This document shows, piece by piece, positions 10,868 through 21,806 of a stretch of DNA of 64,000 nucleotides. Position 1 is the first letter of the stretch. Every line of letters starts with the position of its first letter. Under the pieces are notes generated by a model. It was not told the DNA's origin, did not search any database, and was given only the letters and a program-made list of their open reading frames with translations. Source of the DNA: Allomyces macrogynus ATCC 38327. Lineage: Eukaryota > Blastocladiomycota > Blastocladiomycetes > Blastocladiales > Blastocladiaceae. The DNA lies in NCBI GenBank assembly GCA_000151295.1, contig GG745332.1, positions 1,003,334 through 1,067,333 of the forward strand. Reading direction: 5' to 3'. Position numbers and translations under genes: made by a program.

Positions 10868-12364
10868 ATGCCGCACGGAACGCTCGAAGTCAACTGCGGT
10901 ATGCTCGTCCTGCTCTTGCACCAAGAGCGCGACGGCGACTGCCCCCTCCAACGCCAACACCATGTGCTGACCCCGCCTTACGCGTCCTCATATATAGTCG
11001 CCGGCCGCCAGCTGCGCGACGTGGAAATGTTTGGCAAGCAGGACCCCTACCTCAAGCTCGCGCTCGAGACGCAGACGCAAAAGACGCGCGCCCACGCGAG
11101 CGGCGGCCGCAACCCGACCTGGAACACGACGCTCGTCTTTAACATTTTCGAGGGCGCGCGGGCGCTGCGCGTCGAGGCCTGGGACGAAGGTGTGTCTTCT
11201 CTTTGTACCCTTGGAGAAAATTCTCGTGGTTCGTGATCGAGAATACTGACAGTGAAGTTCTTGTTCTGGTCGCATTCCAGACGCGACCTCGGACGATCTG
11301 ATTGGCATGACCACGATCGACTTGAGCCGCGCATTTGCTACGGGCGTCGATGACCAGTGGTTCCCCCTCTTCACCAAGTCCGGCAAGCCCGCGGGCGAGG
11401 TGCATCTCGTGCTCTACTTCAAGAACCACGTACGTTCTCGGAATTCTCCGCCTGATCCGACGTCGCAACTCGCTCACCAACTCCTCCTCCCCTCTCCCTA
11501 CCAGATGCAAGGCCAGCAACCGCCGCCGCAGGGCCAACCCGGGTACTCGACGCTCCCGCCACCCGGCGCCTACCCCGGCCAACCGCCCGCCTACCCGACC
11601 TACCCGGGCCAAGCGCCGCCGTCCCCGCAGCCCGGGTACGCGCCACCCGCGGGTCCTTACGGGTACCCGGCCGACACCAAGTCCGCACCACCGGGCGGTC
11701 CCGGACCGTACGGGTACCCGTCGAACGCGCCGCCGCCCGCCGCGGCGGGGCCGTTCATGATGGGCGGGCAGCCGCAGGGTCCGGGTCCCTACGGCTACCC
11801 CGCGCCGGGGCCAGCCGGGCCCCTACGGGTACCGCAAGGGCAGCAGCCGGGCCGTACGGCTACCCGCAGGGCGGCCAGCCGCAGTATCCCCCGCAGGGGC
11901 GGGCAGCAGTACCTCCGCAGGGCGGGCAGCAGTACCCTCCGCAGGGCGGACAGTACCCACCGACTGGCGCGCAGTACCCACCGACCGGTTCTGGGTACCC
12001 GCAGGACCAAAAGGGCCACGGGATGGCGGGTCCTGCCGCCGCGGCCGCCGGGATCGCGGGCGCGTACATGATGGGGTCGCACGCGGGCGGCCACGGGTCG
12101 TCGAATTATGGCGCTGGGTCGTCCAGTTACGGCGCGGCCAAGCCGCCCAAGCCAGGCAAGGTGCCCGGCGGGATGGGCGTGTTGGGCGCGGTCGGTGCGG
12201 CCGTGGCCGGTGCCGCGGCGGTGGGCATGGTCGGGCACGGTGTCGGGCACATGATGAAGCCCAAGAAGCACAAGAAGTGGAAGCATCACGGCGGTGGCGG
12301 GTGGGGGAGTGGTGGGTCGTCCGGGTCGAGTTCGTCGAGTTCGTCGAGTTCGGATAGTGATTGA
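10868..12364 (+). CDS. C2-domain protein with Pro/Gly/Tyr-rich tail (C2 gene 1)
   Basis: N-terminal C2 domain (residues ~1-125), a fold that often binds phospholipid with or without calcium, then a low-complexity tail. Exons 10868-10898, 10998-11189, 11281-11429 and 11505 onward. C2 strands: GTLEVNCVAGRQLRDVEMFG, KQDPYLKLALETQTQKT, NPTWNTTLVFNIFEGARALR, ATSDDLIGMTTIDLSRAF. The tail repeats GPYGYP/PPQG, then has a hydrophobic Gly/Ala segment (GVLGAVGAAVAGAAAVGMVG), a basic KPKKHKKWKHH block and a terminal Ser run. The reading frame changes near 11829-11884: a 56-nt GT...AG intron there would restore it phase-0, giving 391 residues, but small indels are equally possible. The next gene is a paralogue with the first intron at the same codon phase. 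Role unknown; the architecture recalls membrane- or septum-associated C2 proteins, by inference only. Confidence 0.8.
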
Positions 12365-12790
12365 GCGAGGGGGGTCGTGGAATGAGTTGAAGTGGGAAGA
12401 GTGCGAGCGCGCGTAAAGGCGCGCTTTGGGACGGTCGAGGAGACATCGGAGCAGGGAATTCGTGAAGACTGAAATGAAGAGAATCAATTCGTTCAGATTC
12501 AACCGCCGATGTTTCTCCATTCTCTTTGTTACTTGACCTGTCTGCATGAGCGGAGCCGTTCGACATGGACGTGATCGCGGGAGCACCTTCATGCGCGCCC
12601 TTAGCTGTGCGTCGCGGCCATGAGCTGTGCCAATCAGCCTTTCTCGTCAAGTCGAGTGGGTAGAGAATGTTGATAAAACATCTTAGAACACATTTATCGC
12701 GGCACTGGTCTGGTCGCGGGTCTGGACCGTTGGAGCGATGGGTGACCTTGAAGCGAGAATGTGGGAAATCAGGCAGCATTTATAGGGGCA

Positions 12791-12817
12791 GCCGCCGCCG
12801 CCGCCGCCGCCGCCGCC
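12791..12817. repeat. (GCC)n microsatellite
   Basis: Nine perfect GCC units in the spacer between the C2 genes, outside any predicted exon. Likely length-polymorphic. Confidence 0.9.
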
Positions 12818-13256
12818 CGCAACCACCGCCTTGCTGTCGCGCGAACTGCGGGGGCTACGTACGGCAAACTGGCAGCAGAAGCGGAGGAAGTGATCAGTTG
12901 CGCTTCCAAGCATTATTGACCGCGCCAGAGTGTTATTTCTCAGGCCCCACTGCATCCACCTCACTCGCAAGGAAAAACTTGGATGCTTCTTGCAAGCTCG
13001 CCATGGCTGCTATGATTGGCGCGGGCTGAGGTACGCGTGAAGCCACAGCAGCCAGGTTTCTCCCGCGAAACCATCCAAAGTGCGCCTCTCCAACAAGGCC
13101 TCCACGGACTTGCACTCCGTGCACGAACTTCTCCACAGAAAATCCATTCGCGCCATGACGAGCAAGGCAGCACATGCAACCAGCTTCGCCCAGCCTCAGC
13201 ACGCGCCCCCAAGCTGCAAGGGTGTTGAGGAGCGCGTCGTGTCGCGCTGGGACCAG

Positions 13257-13264
13257 TATAAATA
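13257..13264 (+). promoter_or_regulatory. TATA box of C2 gene 2
   Basis: TATAAATA lies 84 bp before the ATG at 13341. It is followed by a pyrimidine-rich stretch with CTCTCTCC and then CCACCACAACCAACC just upstream of the ATG, a layout typical of a strongly expressed fungal gene with a short leader. Transcription start would fall around 13285-13300. Confidence 0.7.
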
Positions 13265-13340
13265 GGCCGGCCCTCTCCCGACGCTGCTCTCGGTCGCGCT
13301 TCTCTCTCCAGAATCCCACCACAACCAACCATCCATCACC

Positions 13341-14355
13341 ATGACTGCTTCGCTTGAGGTCAACATCAGTGAGTAGCACGTACCCGACACGAAACGACGT
13401 CACTGGGAAATGCGAGCGTGGCACCACACGCGACGCGACCCGCGCGCGCCATCACCGCACCATCAACTCACCGCGCCACCCTCTCCACCACTACCTAGTC
13501 GAGGCCCGCGGCCTGAAGGACGAGGAGCTCATTGGCAAGATTGACAGCTACTTCATCATCCTGGTCGGCGGCGAGAAGCAGCGCACGCGCACGTTCAAGG
13601 ACTCGGGCAAGAACCCGACGATCAACGAGAGGCTGTCGTTCACGCTGCCAGAGGGCGTGCGCCAGTTCAACCTCGAGGTCTACGACGACGACTTTGGCAA
13701 GGACGACTTCATTGGCGGCAACATTGTCGACCTGTCGCGCGCGTTCGCCACGGGCCGCGAGGAGACGTGGGTTCCGCTGCTCACGCGCATGGGCCGCCGC
13801 GCCGGTGAGGTGCACATTATCATCTCGACCCGCCAGGTACGGTTTGATTTTTTTTCCTTCGGTGGTGTTGGCTTCGAAGGGCGCAGCGGCGCGACACGAC
13901 GCGATGCGAAGCGACGTGAATGCCAAGCGACGTGGAGGCGCGCCAACACGTGTTTGATTTGGGTTGGAAAGGCGGCTGACATGGCCCTCGTCCATGTCAT
14001 GTTGTAGGGCGGCGCCAACTTCCAGCAAGGCCAGGCCCAGCAGCAGGGCCAGTACAACCAGGGCGGTAACCCGCAGTTCAACCAGGGCGGCAACCCCCAG
14101 TTCAACCAGGGCGGTAACCCCCAGTTCAACCAGGGCGGTAACCCGCAGTTCCTGCAGCAGTCGTCGTCGCCCGTGCAGTCGTCGTACAAGCCCGTCAAGG
14201 ACCACTCGACGCTCGAGACGGTCGCCATGGTCGGTGCCGGTGTTGCCGGCGCTGCCGCGCTTGGTTTCCTCGGCAAGCAGGCGCTCGACGCGTACAAGAA
14301 GAAGGACCACAAGGACGGCGCGCACCCGTCGGCCCCGGCAGCTGGCAAGCACTAA
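13341..14355 (+). CDS. C2-domain protein with NQGGNPQF repeats (C2 gene 2)
   Basis: Paralogue of the preceding gene. Exons 13341-13368, 13499-13836, 14008-14355; introns 130 and 171 nt; phases close; 237 residues. The C2 domain covers residues ~1-122: MTASLEVNIIEARGLKDEEL, KIDSYFIILVGGEKQRTRTF, GKNPTINERLSFTLPEG, KDDFIGGNIVDLSRAFATG. The first intron interrupts the same position (after ten codons, phase 1) as in C2 gene 1, and the IVDLSRAFATG block is shared. The tail has four tandem copies of NQGGNPQF, then a Gly/Ala hydrophobic segment (AMVGAGVAGAAALGFLG) and a basic C-terminus. The TATA box and short leader suggest high expression. Possibly a peripheral membrane protein; exact role unknown. 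Confidence 0.85.
14056..14151 (+). repeat. Four 24-bp tandem repeats coding NQGGNPQF
   Basis: Perfectly in-frame 24-bp units at 14056, 14080, 14104 and 14128, differing at a few third positions. They code four copies of NQGGNPQF, a Gln/Gly/Asn-rich low-complexity segment between the C2 domain and the hydrophobic tail. Confidence 0.92.
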
Positions 14356-15798
14356 GTGCGTTTGCAGTGCAAGGCGTTGGAAGCGGACAGAGGAGGCGCG
14401 TGTGGGCGTCGCTGTAATATTTTGTGAACACAAAGAAGATGCACATAATTGCGTATTGAATGGTGTGGACGCGTCGACGACGTGAGATGTACGGCCTGAC
14501 TGGGGGAGGAAAGCATCGTCGGCTGCTGTGTTCATCTTTCGACATATTGGCGCAGGCCGTGCACGAGAAGAGTTCTCCAGCTCGAGCTCATCGACCTCAG
14601 GCCGCGTCGAAGCACGGAAGCTGAACGATGCCGCCACCAATCAGCCTTCTCAACCGGCTCTGCCCGCGCAAGCTCAAAATGGAAAGTTGAAGCGCGACGT
14701 CTCGCTGCCTCGCTCAAGCAAGCAACCCGATCTGACATGGATGAGATCGACCGTGGCTCGACGACTCGCGCTTCGGCTGACGCTGCCCATGACGACGAGA
14801 TGAGACCGGGTCGCGGAGAACGACAGCAAAGAAACGTTGAGGAGCAGAGCACGAGAGGGCTGCTAAAGTGAGAGAACGCGTCGACACACCAACCGTGAGT
14901 GAGTCAGACGGCCCATCGTTCGCGCGCAGCTGCGGTGGGGGCCGCTGCGTGATACGGCGTGACCTGGTTCGTCCGCAGATGCGTCTGCTGCTAGAGCCGC
15001 CCGAACGACCGCCGAGCAACGCCAGCGGCCGTCGCCCCGCACCACCACCACCAAGCGACCACGCGACGGCGACTACGGCCGACGGCCACGGCCAACGACG
15101 AGACGGCCCACCACCAATTACCGCTGCACGGCAACGGCATTCCTCGGAGCGAAGCGCTGCCGCGATCCTTGGCTCGGCACCGGCGCTGGAGCGGTCTCAG
15201 CGGCGCTCTCCATCCTCGTCATTGGTGCCGCTGACCACGACCAGCACCCGCGGCGCACGCACCAACGACGACCGAGGCCCAACCTGCCGTCGTGTCTTGC
15301 TGCGGTCGCTGCGATTGCAGTCGCTGCAGTGTGCCTGCCACCTCTGCAACCGCCCGCTCGCCAGTCTGAGTGCCGCCAAGTTCGTGCCGTGAGTCGACTC
15401 GCTCTCGATCTCACCAACTTCCCGTCGCTCGGTTTCCGCTGCACGACGAGCCGCAACCCCCGCTCGTGGCCTGCTTGTTGGTGCCCTCGAGCCGACAGCC
15501 GCTGATCCGAGCGCACGGCGCCGTGGTCGTGTTCATTCTCGTCGTCGCCGGTTCACTTCATCCCGGCTCCTGCGCCCGCATCTGTGCACGCGCTTTCGTC
15601 GTGGTCGGACGCTTTCCGTCCGCCCTGTCCCGCCCGCCAAAATTCTGTCCTACATCCTGTCGCTCATTGGCTCTCCCTCTGCGGGAGCTCGCGGTGCCGC
15701 CGACGGCGCCCTCGTCGCTGCTCCTGCCGACGCTGCTCCCGCCACCACCACCACCGCAGTCGCTGCAACAACAGACTCGCCGACCACCGACGCAATGA
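14356..15798. other. Spacer upstream of PP4R3
   Basis: 1.4 kb of GC-rich DNA. Open frames on both strands are Arg/Ser/Pro-rich and resemble no family. It may contain the PP4R3 promoter and an untranslated leader; nothing further is supported. Confidence 0.45.
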
Positions 15799-18700
15799 AT
15801 GACGGCGCCGCCCGCCGACCCGACGGCCGGGTCGGCGCGCGCCGAGGAGAACGACGAGAATATGGACGAGGCGACGCCGACGTCGCCCAAGGAGCGACCG
15901 ACCGTACCTGCCGTCCCGGCCGACCCCAGGCGCCGCGTCAAAGTCTACCCTGCTCGAGGACGATGACCGGGTGGGTCGACAAGGGCACGGGCCAGTTGTC
16001 GCTCTCAGAGCACCCAGTGCGCATGGTGTTTTTTTGCTGGGGTGGTGGAAGCGGCTCGAGCCGCAGCGGTTTCCAAACTCACGCACCCTTGCTTTCAAAC
16101 CATTCAGACGCTGCAAACCACTTTTTTGAGGGTCGTGTCCGAGATCCCACCGCAAGAGGTGCTGCTCGAGTGCCAGATCCGACCCGAGATCCAGTATTCG
16201 CGGCAAGAAGGTACGTGCACTTGCTGCTGCCAACTCGACTCGGCACTTCTCTGCTTGATACGATCGCCGTGCTCATAACTCGCGCGCTCGCCTGCTCCGT
16301 CTTATCTAGGAACCTTGATCGTATGGACCGAGCTCGAGCCGTCCAATGAGGACTGGGCAGTATCTTTCCAAGAGGCCGATGGATGCGACGATATTTGGTC
16401 CGTCCTCCGTCTCTTCTTCCATGCTCGTCGTCGACGCGTCGTTAACGCTCCGCCATCGAACAACAGGAACCAGATTCAGGCGCTGACCCGGCAATCAGCA
16501 GCAGCAGTCATGTCCGAAAGCGACCACTCGGACGACATGCTCGACGACGTGGTGCAGGGCATTCCCGACCCGACCATTGGCAACTTGATGGTGATTCGCG
16601 ACGCGGTACAAGCTGCGAGTCGCGCATCGTGGCAGCGCGATGCGCTTAATGCGTTTGTGCTCCAACGAGTACGATTCCCTGCCAACCGAAGCCGCGCTCA
16701 TCGAATCGGTGCTCACCACATTTTGCCTTTTCTCGTGTTGTAGGACGGCTTGCGCAAACTCGTCGACGTGTTTGAAATGCTCGAGGACGTTCAGGCCCTC
16801 GAGGACCTGGCGGTTGTGTTTGAAATTGTGAAAACCATTCGTATGCGTCCTCTCTCTCTCGTCTCTCTCGTCTCTCTCTCTGTTTGCCTTGCAACAGCAG
16901 CGATAATTTCTTTTTTTTGCGAGCACGTCTTGTTCCCACTTCTAAGCCTTGCCCGCGACTAGTTCTTCTTGGCGGCGACAATTTGTGCCTCGAGGTTGTT
17001 CGCGACGATGCCTTCTTTGACAAGATCTTGGGCATGCTCGAGTGTACGTTCGCTTTGTCCACCCTCATCCTCGCATCTCTCGCAACTCACTCTATTTCAC
17101 GGTCTCCAGATGACCCGACAGTTCACGACCTGCACGGTGCCTTCCGCTCGTTCATGGGCCAAGAGGCGCGGTTCGTCCCCGTCATCTCGTGTCTGCCCGC
17201 TGAATTCGCACACAAGGTCAAGCAAGTCTACCGGCTGCAGTACCTGCGCGATGTGGCGCTCGCCCGGTACCTCGACGACCCGGTTTTCAACATCTTTACC
17301 GACGTGGCGCGGCGACTCAACGCCGACCTCGTGCGGCACCTCGCACAGAGCCAGCCGTTTGTCGACGAAATGGTGCAGATCTTCTCGGCGGGCCATGTTG
17401 CTGCGTCGTCCGACGCGCTCCCGCCACCTGCGGCCGCCGACGGTGCTGATATCGTCGAGCGGCGACGCCGCGCGGCATTGTTTCTCAAGGACTTGGCGGG
17501 GATCATCAAGCAGTGTGCGCTCGTACAGCCGACCGAGGTTTATGCGACGCTGTTTAACAAGGGGCTGCACCGGATCTTGCGGTTCGGGTTGGTCGATGCG
17601 GTCGCGGAAACACGACAGGCGACTGCCGAGTTTGTCACCGCCGCGCTCGACGTTGACCGTAAACTCGTCCAGGCCATGTGTCTCTCAGTCTACCGGCAGC
17701 AAGGGACGTGTCTCGTGCACGTGCTCGTGCAGCGGCTGTTGGACGAGCCCGAGGAGGGGTTGCTGCAGCAACTCGCGGAAACGCTCAAGGTGCTCGTCGA
17801 GCCCGAGTCGCTCCCGCCGCTGGCCGGGATGATGGTCGGCGAGGCTGGCGCGACGCTGCGGCCGAATATCACGCCCGAGTACGAGGCGTTCCAGGGCATG
17901 TTCTACGACGTGGTGGCAACGCACGTGCTCGCGCCGCTGCGCGTCGCGGTCACAGCGGGCAAGTTGCGTCGCCGGTCGGCCGCGGGCGATACGACCGTGC
18001 CGGTCCTGACGCTGCCAGCACACCACGTCGAGCGCGTGCTCCAGATCCTCGAGCTCTTGCACTTGATGATCCGCACAAACGCTCCGCGGTTCAAGAACCT
18101 GCTCTTCCAACCCGCGCAGCGCGTCGCCGTCCTCGCTGCCGCTGCTACGCCTATGACCCCGCGCCTGCCCACACCATTTGCCTCGCAAACCCCGGGCGAC
18201 CCGGGCGGCGACGGCCGCGTGCGTCGTCCGCTCGATCTCGCCGCGGTCCTACAACACCTGCTCCTATCGTCACACAAGCAATTGCAGCTCGCAGCACTGC
18301 GCATCGTGCGGTCGATGGTCACACAGGCCGACGAAGAGTACGCGCGGTTCCTTGTCACGAACCAAATGCTGCACGGCGTCGTCTACGTCCTGCTCCTCAC
18401 GAACGGCAAGTACAATTTGCTCAATTCGGCCGCCCTCGAGTTGTTGGATGTCGTTGCCGCACACGGGACCAACGACCCGTCCGCCAGCGCCGGTGGCGCC
18501 GCGGGCGCACTCGTGATCGAGCACGGCGCATCCGCACCGGCAAGTACCCCGCACCTCCGGATGCTCGCGCGGCACGTGGCCCGACTGCACCGGTACTGGC
18601 CGCACCTCGCCTACGCGAGCATGATCCTCGACCGGCTCGTGCCGCCACGTACCGGCGACGACGACACTTTGGAGGACGACGATGACGACGACCGCGCCGC

Positions 18701-19298
18701 CGAGGAATCCGTGTGGGGGATCCGACCGCGCGTACCCGCGGCTCCCGCGACGGGGGCCACCGACGGCATGGACGTGGATACGACCCCGCAGGCATCCGCA
18801 TCGACCATGCGGAAACCCGACCATGTCATGGACGAGCGCGGGATGACGCCGACACCCGCCGTTGCCGGCGGCAACAAGCGTGCGGCACCGCCGCTCGTCA
18901 AGTATGGCGAGGACGACGAGGACGACGAGAACGAGCTCGGGTTCGTGCGCGCTGGGAAGCCGCGTGGGATCCTGCGTGCGCGCGCGAGTGCGGCGGCCAC
19001 GCCGACACGCGCATCTGGACAGTTTGCGCCGAGCACGGCGTCGCCGCTCGCGCCGAAACGCAAGTTGCTGTTCAAGGCCCGCAAGCCGGATTCGCCGGCA
19101 CCGCCGTCCGAGGCCGCGGTGGCCGCCGCGGTGGCAGAGGCAACATCATCGTCTGGGTCGAGGAGTCCAGCACCCGAGGGCGGGGAGCAGGCAGAGTTCG
19201 GGGTGGAGGGGCCGAAGCAGCCGACGGAGGCGGTCCCGGGGCCAACGGGCTCCAAGAAGATCAAGCTGATGGTCGACGCGGAGGGGGGCGTGAAATAA
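15799..19298 (+). CDS. PSY2: PP4 regulatory subunit 3 (SMEK/Psy2)
   Basis: Targets protein phosphatase 4 to substrates such as checkpoint and DNA-repair proteins; mainly nuclear. Exons 15799-16025, 16108-16210, 16310-16397, 16467-16668, 16744-16840, 16963-17043, 17110-19298; about 994 residues. N-terminal EVH1-like domain: RRRVKVY, WVDKGTGQLSL, EVLLECQIRPEIQYSRQEGT, LIVWTELEP, AVSFQEADGCDDIW. Then the SMEK armadillo-type region: LRKLVDVFEMLEDVQALEDL, FDKILGMLEYDPTVHD, VKQVYRLQYLRDVAL. The C-terminus is acidic then basic (KRKLLFKARK), a likely nuclear signal. Exon 1 carries two apparent single-base insertions, at the C run 15948-15950 and the G run 15969-15971, interrupting RRVKVY...LLEDDDR...WVDKGTG; without them the conserved frame is continuous. 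The 69-nt intron at 16398-16466 is a multiple of three and hides in an open frame. Confidence 0.9.
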
Positions 19299-19739
19299 GT
19301 TATGAATGAATGAAGGTGTGGGGATCGCGTGTCGTGCGCAACGCTGTGTTTTGACGGGCTCTACGGCCGCTGCGGCTGCTGTGGGCGAGAACGTCCGGTC
19401 CGCGCTGAGAGCCGGTGAGTGGGCATTTCTGAACCACCGTGAGCAGCAGAGCAGCATAGCGTAAGGTTCTGAAGCATCGTAAGCACCGCAAGGCGCAAGG
19501 GGCAAGCACCAAACCTCCGTGAGCGAGACGACGCGATCAGCAAGGCACGAAACAGCACGGCGCGAAATAGCATGGCACGAAACAGCACGGCATGAAAGGG
19601 GAGGGCACAGAACAGAAAGGCGCGAAACAGCACAACGAGAAATCAATCGCGAAAAATCAAAACCATCATGTTTTTGCACCCAACCCACGAGCGCACGCAC
19701 AAACGAGCCGACCGTCCTTGTCGCCGCGCGACCACTCGC
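19299..19739. other. Tail-to-tail spacer with degenerate repeat
   Basis: 3'-3' interval between PP4R3 and EMC6. No gene. Contains a degenerate CACGAAACAG-type repeat at about 19543-19640. Confidence 0.5.
19543..19640. repeat. Degenerate CACGAAACAGCACGG tandem repeat
   Basis: Five to six imperfect copies of a 15-18 base unit, (G)CACGAAACAGCACGG with variants CGCGAAATAGCATGG and CGCGAAACAGCAC. Non-coding on both strands as far as I can tell. Confidence 0.75.
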
Positions 19740-20198
19740 TCACCCATAAATCCGAATCATGCCGTTGACCATCGTCCAAAACAAAATGTACGTGAAGACG
19801 CCGCCGGACGTGACGCCGCTCACCCAAATCTCCTGCATCGGCGCCTTGAAATACCGTGCTTGCCGCGCACCGACCTTGACGACCGTCAAGAGCGCCGACA
19901 GAACCAGTGTCGCCACGACAAAGAACCCGAAACCGGCCCAGCCCGTCAGACCCAAGATCCCGGCCGTGATCCCGGCCACAATCGCAAACGCCGAACGACA
20001 GAATGTGAGCACTTGGGTATTGTGCATAAGCGCCGCGTCGGAGAAGAGCTGTGGCGGTGCGCGTGCCATTGTCTCTGGGCGCGATGCGACAGACTTGGTG
20101 GATGCGGAAGCGGCGGACGACGAGGCAACGGGCGCGGATGCGGAGCTTGCGGAAGCAGCAGAGGCGGATGCTGAGGATGCGGATTTGCGGCCAGCCAT
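19740..20198 (-). CDS. EMC6: ER membrane protein complex subunit 6 (EMC6)
   Basis: Small membrane subunit of the ER membrane complex, which inserts tail-anchored and multipass proteins. Single exon, 152 residues; the human protein is about 110. The extra length is a Ser/Ala-rich N-terminus (residues 1-~50). The core matches the family: NTQVLTFCRSAFAIVAGITA, GILGLTGWAGFGFFVVATL, a YFKAP motif, then VTSGGVFTYILFWTMVNGMI ending in YG. Three hydrophobic segments are evident. Confidence 0.93.
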   Translation of the reverse strand: MAGRKSASSASASAASASSASAPVASSSAASASTKSVASRPETMARAPPQLFSDAALMHNTQVLTFCRSAFAIVAGITAGILGLTGWAGFGFFVVATLVLSALLTVVKVGARQARYFKAPMQEIWVSGVTSGGVFTYILFWTMVNGMIRIYG

Positions 20199-20682
20199 GG
20201 TAATCAAAGACTGGGTTGCTGGACTGGGTCGTGGCGGAAAACAGTGTGTCGGGTGCTGCAGTTGAGCGCGATTCGTTGTTCTGGTCGCGATCTTGGGTGT
20301 CCTTGCACAGGGCGCGCGCTTGAACGTGATGGCGCGTAGTTTGCAGCGAGTCGCTTGGGAATATTGCCAAAGGGACAGTCGAATGATGGAAGCGATCAGA
20401 ATCCATGAGCCAGTTGCCAGCGGCTGCCAGGGTGCAACTAGACGCGACCGTTCAAGTCCACGTGCACTGACCGCCAATCTGGGCGAGCTCGAACACGCGG
20501 AATCAAAATCGCCATGACCATCGCGACCAAGACAATAAATCGAGAGGGCTGGACATGGTCGGTGCTTGGCCGCGCCAGAGAGAAAAAGTGAGGAAGCACT
20601 AATTTGTATCGCTAGACTGGCAAAACAATAACAAGAACGACAAATCAAAACCAAAACGACGAGGAAGACCACCAAGCCCGAC
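20199..20682. other. Spacer between EMC6 and bS6m
   Basis: Both flanking genes are on the minus strand, so this holds the EMC6 promoter and the bS6m 3' end. A/T-rich near 20580-20660. No gene seen. Confidence 0.5.
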
Positions 20683-21332
20683 TTACGCCTGCGGCTTCTC
20701 CGTCACTGGTGGCAGCGGGACCTTGCCCGCCTCGACCTGCCACTCGTTAGCAGCCGCGAGCACTGCCGGTGTCGACGGAATCGCCTGCAACCGCACGTTG
20801 CGCGCCTTTTGCGAGTGTGCCTTCGGGAACCCCATGGCGTCGAGGTAGGCCTCGGGCAGGCCCGAGACGCCGCGGTCGAGCTGGTCGGCGAGCTTGACGA
20901 CGGTCGCGCGCAACACGCGCGTGTCGAGCCGCAGTTGCCGCTGCAGCGCCGGAATCTCGGTCGGTGCCGAGTCAAAGACGATCGAAACATAGTGGCCCTG
21001 CTGGTGGTACTCTTGGTGCGCCTTGATCCGGTACGGCAGTTCGCGCGCCTCGAGGTTGTTCATCGACCGCACGACACCGCCGCGGTTGATGATAGTCAGC
21101 GCCGCCTGCTTGACCAGGGGCTTGACGTAGGTCTAGAGAACAATGTCGACGGTACGGTGGGTAGGTGATCAGCACCGGGTTGCGAGAAAGCCGTGATAAT
21201 CATGGCTGTGCTCATGGGCATCGGTTCACTCAACGCAATTTCATTCAGCAACCATGCCAAGGAACCGGAAGTGTCGAGGATGCGCACCTCTCCTCCCGCG
21301 CGGGCGATGGCGACCAGTTCATACAACGGCAT
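20683..21332 (-). CDS. MRP17: Mitochondrial small-subunit ribosomal protein bS6m
   Basis: Mitochondrial homologue of bacterial ribosomal protein S6. Exon 1 is 21332-21288 (15 codons, MPLYELVAIARAGGE), a 155-nt intron follows, and exon 2 is 21132-20683; 164 residues. Across the junction the protein reads TYVKPLVKQAALTIINRGG, and the distance from the start Met to the RGG (33 residues to RG) equals that in human MRPS6 as I recall it. Further S6 blocks: NNLEARELPYRIKAHQEYHQ, GHYVSIVFDSAP and DTRVLRATVVKLAD. The C-terminal extension (~50 residues) is usual for fungal forms. Confidence 0.9.
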
Positions 21333-21806
21333 GGTGGTGGTTGACTGGGCGAAAATCGGGTTGCTTGAATCGTTGATTCGGTGCTTGGGCTGGCCCACGA
21401 TGCTCGTAGATACCGACGGCGCTGATTCAAGATTTCGGCCGGATTGCAGCGGATTGCAGCAAGTCCTCTGGTTCGTTGAATGATGGCCAATGGGTCGTGG
21501 ACGAGGCCGGCCAAAGTTGTGAACGAAGTGGGCTGTGAGCCTGTGGGCTGATCAAAACAGCGGAGCCGAATGATGACCGCATGCAACGCATCACGGTGAT
21601 GCACGTGACCTGGTCAACACTGGCCCGCTGCTGGCGAACTGATCGCTGCGGCGCTGATGCTCACCGCTCGTCAAGGCCACGCCCAACGACAGCGAACTGC
21701 GACGGCGACACCCGAAACAACAACGATTGCCCAGTAACCTCGGCAGTCATCCTTCATTCGACGTCCTCGACCTTCGACGCGCTCTTCGCCCTCCAGTTTT
21801 CAAGTC
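21333..21806. other. Divergent spacer bS6m / GAR1
   Basis: 474 bp between divergent start codons, expected to hold both promoters. No TATA box or gene recognised. Confidence 0.5.

Larger units (their letters stand above)
12365..13340. other. Spacer between the two C2 genes
   Basis: Nearly 1 kb with no supported gene. It holds a (GCC)9 tract at 12791-12817 and a TATA element at 13257, described separately. Confidence 0.5.

Noticed and set aside
15558..15941. Minus-strand Ser/Gly-rich ORF
   Set aside because: Overlaps the conserved N-terminus of PP4R3 on the other strand and lacks any recognisable feature.
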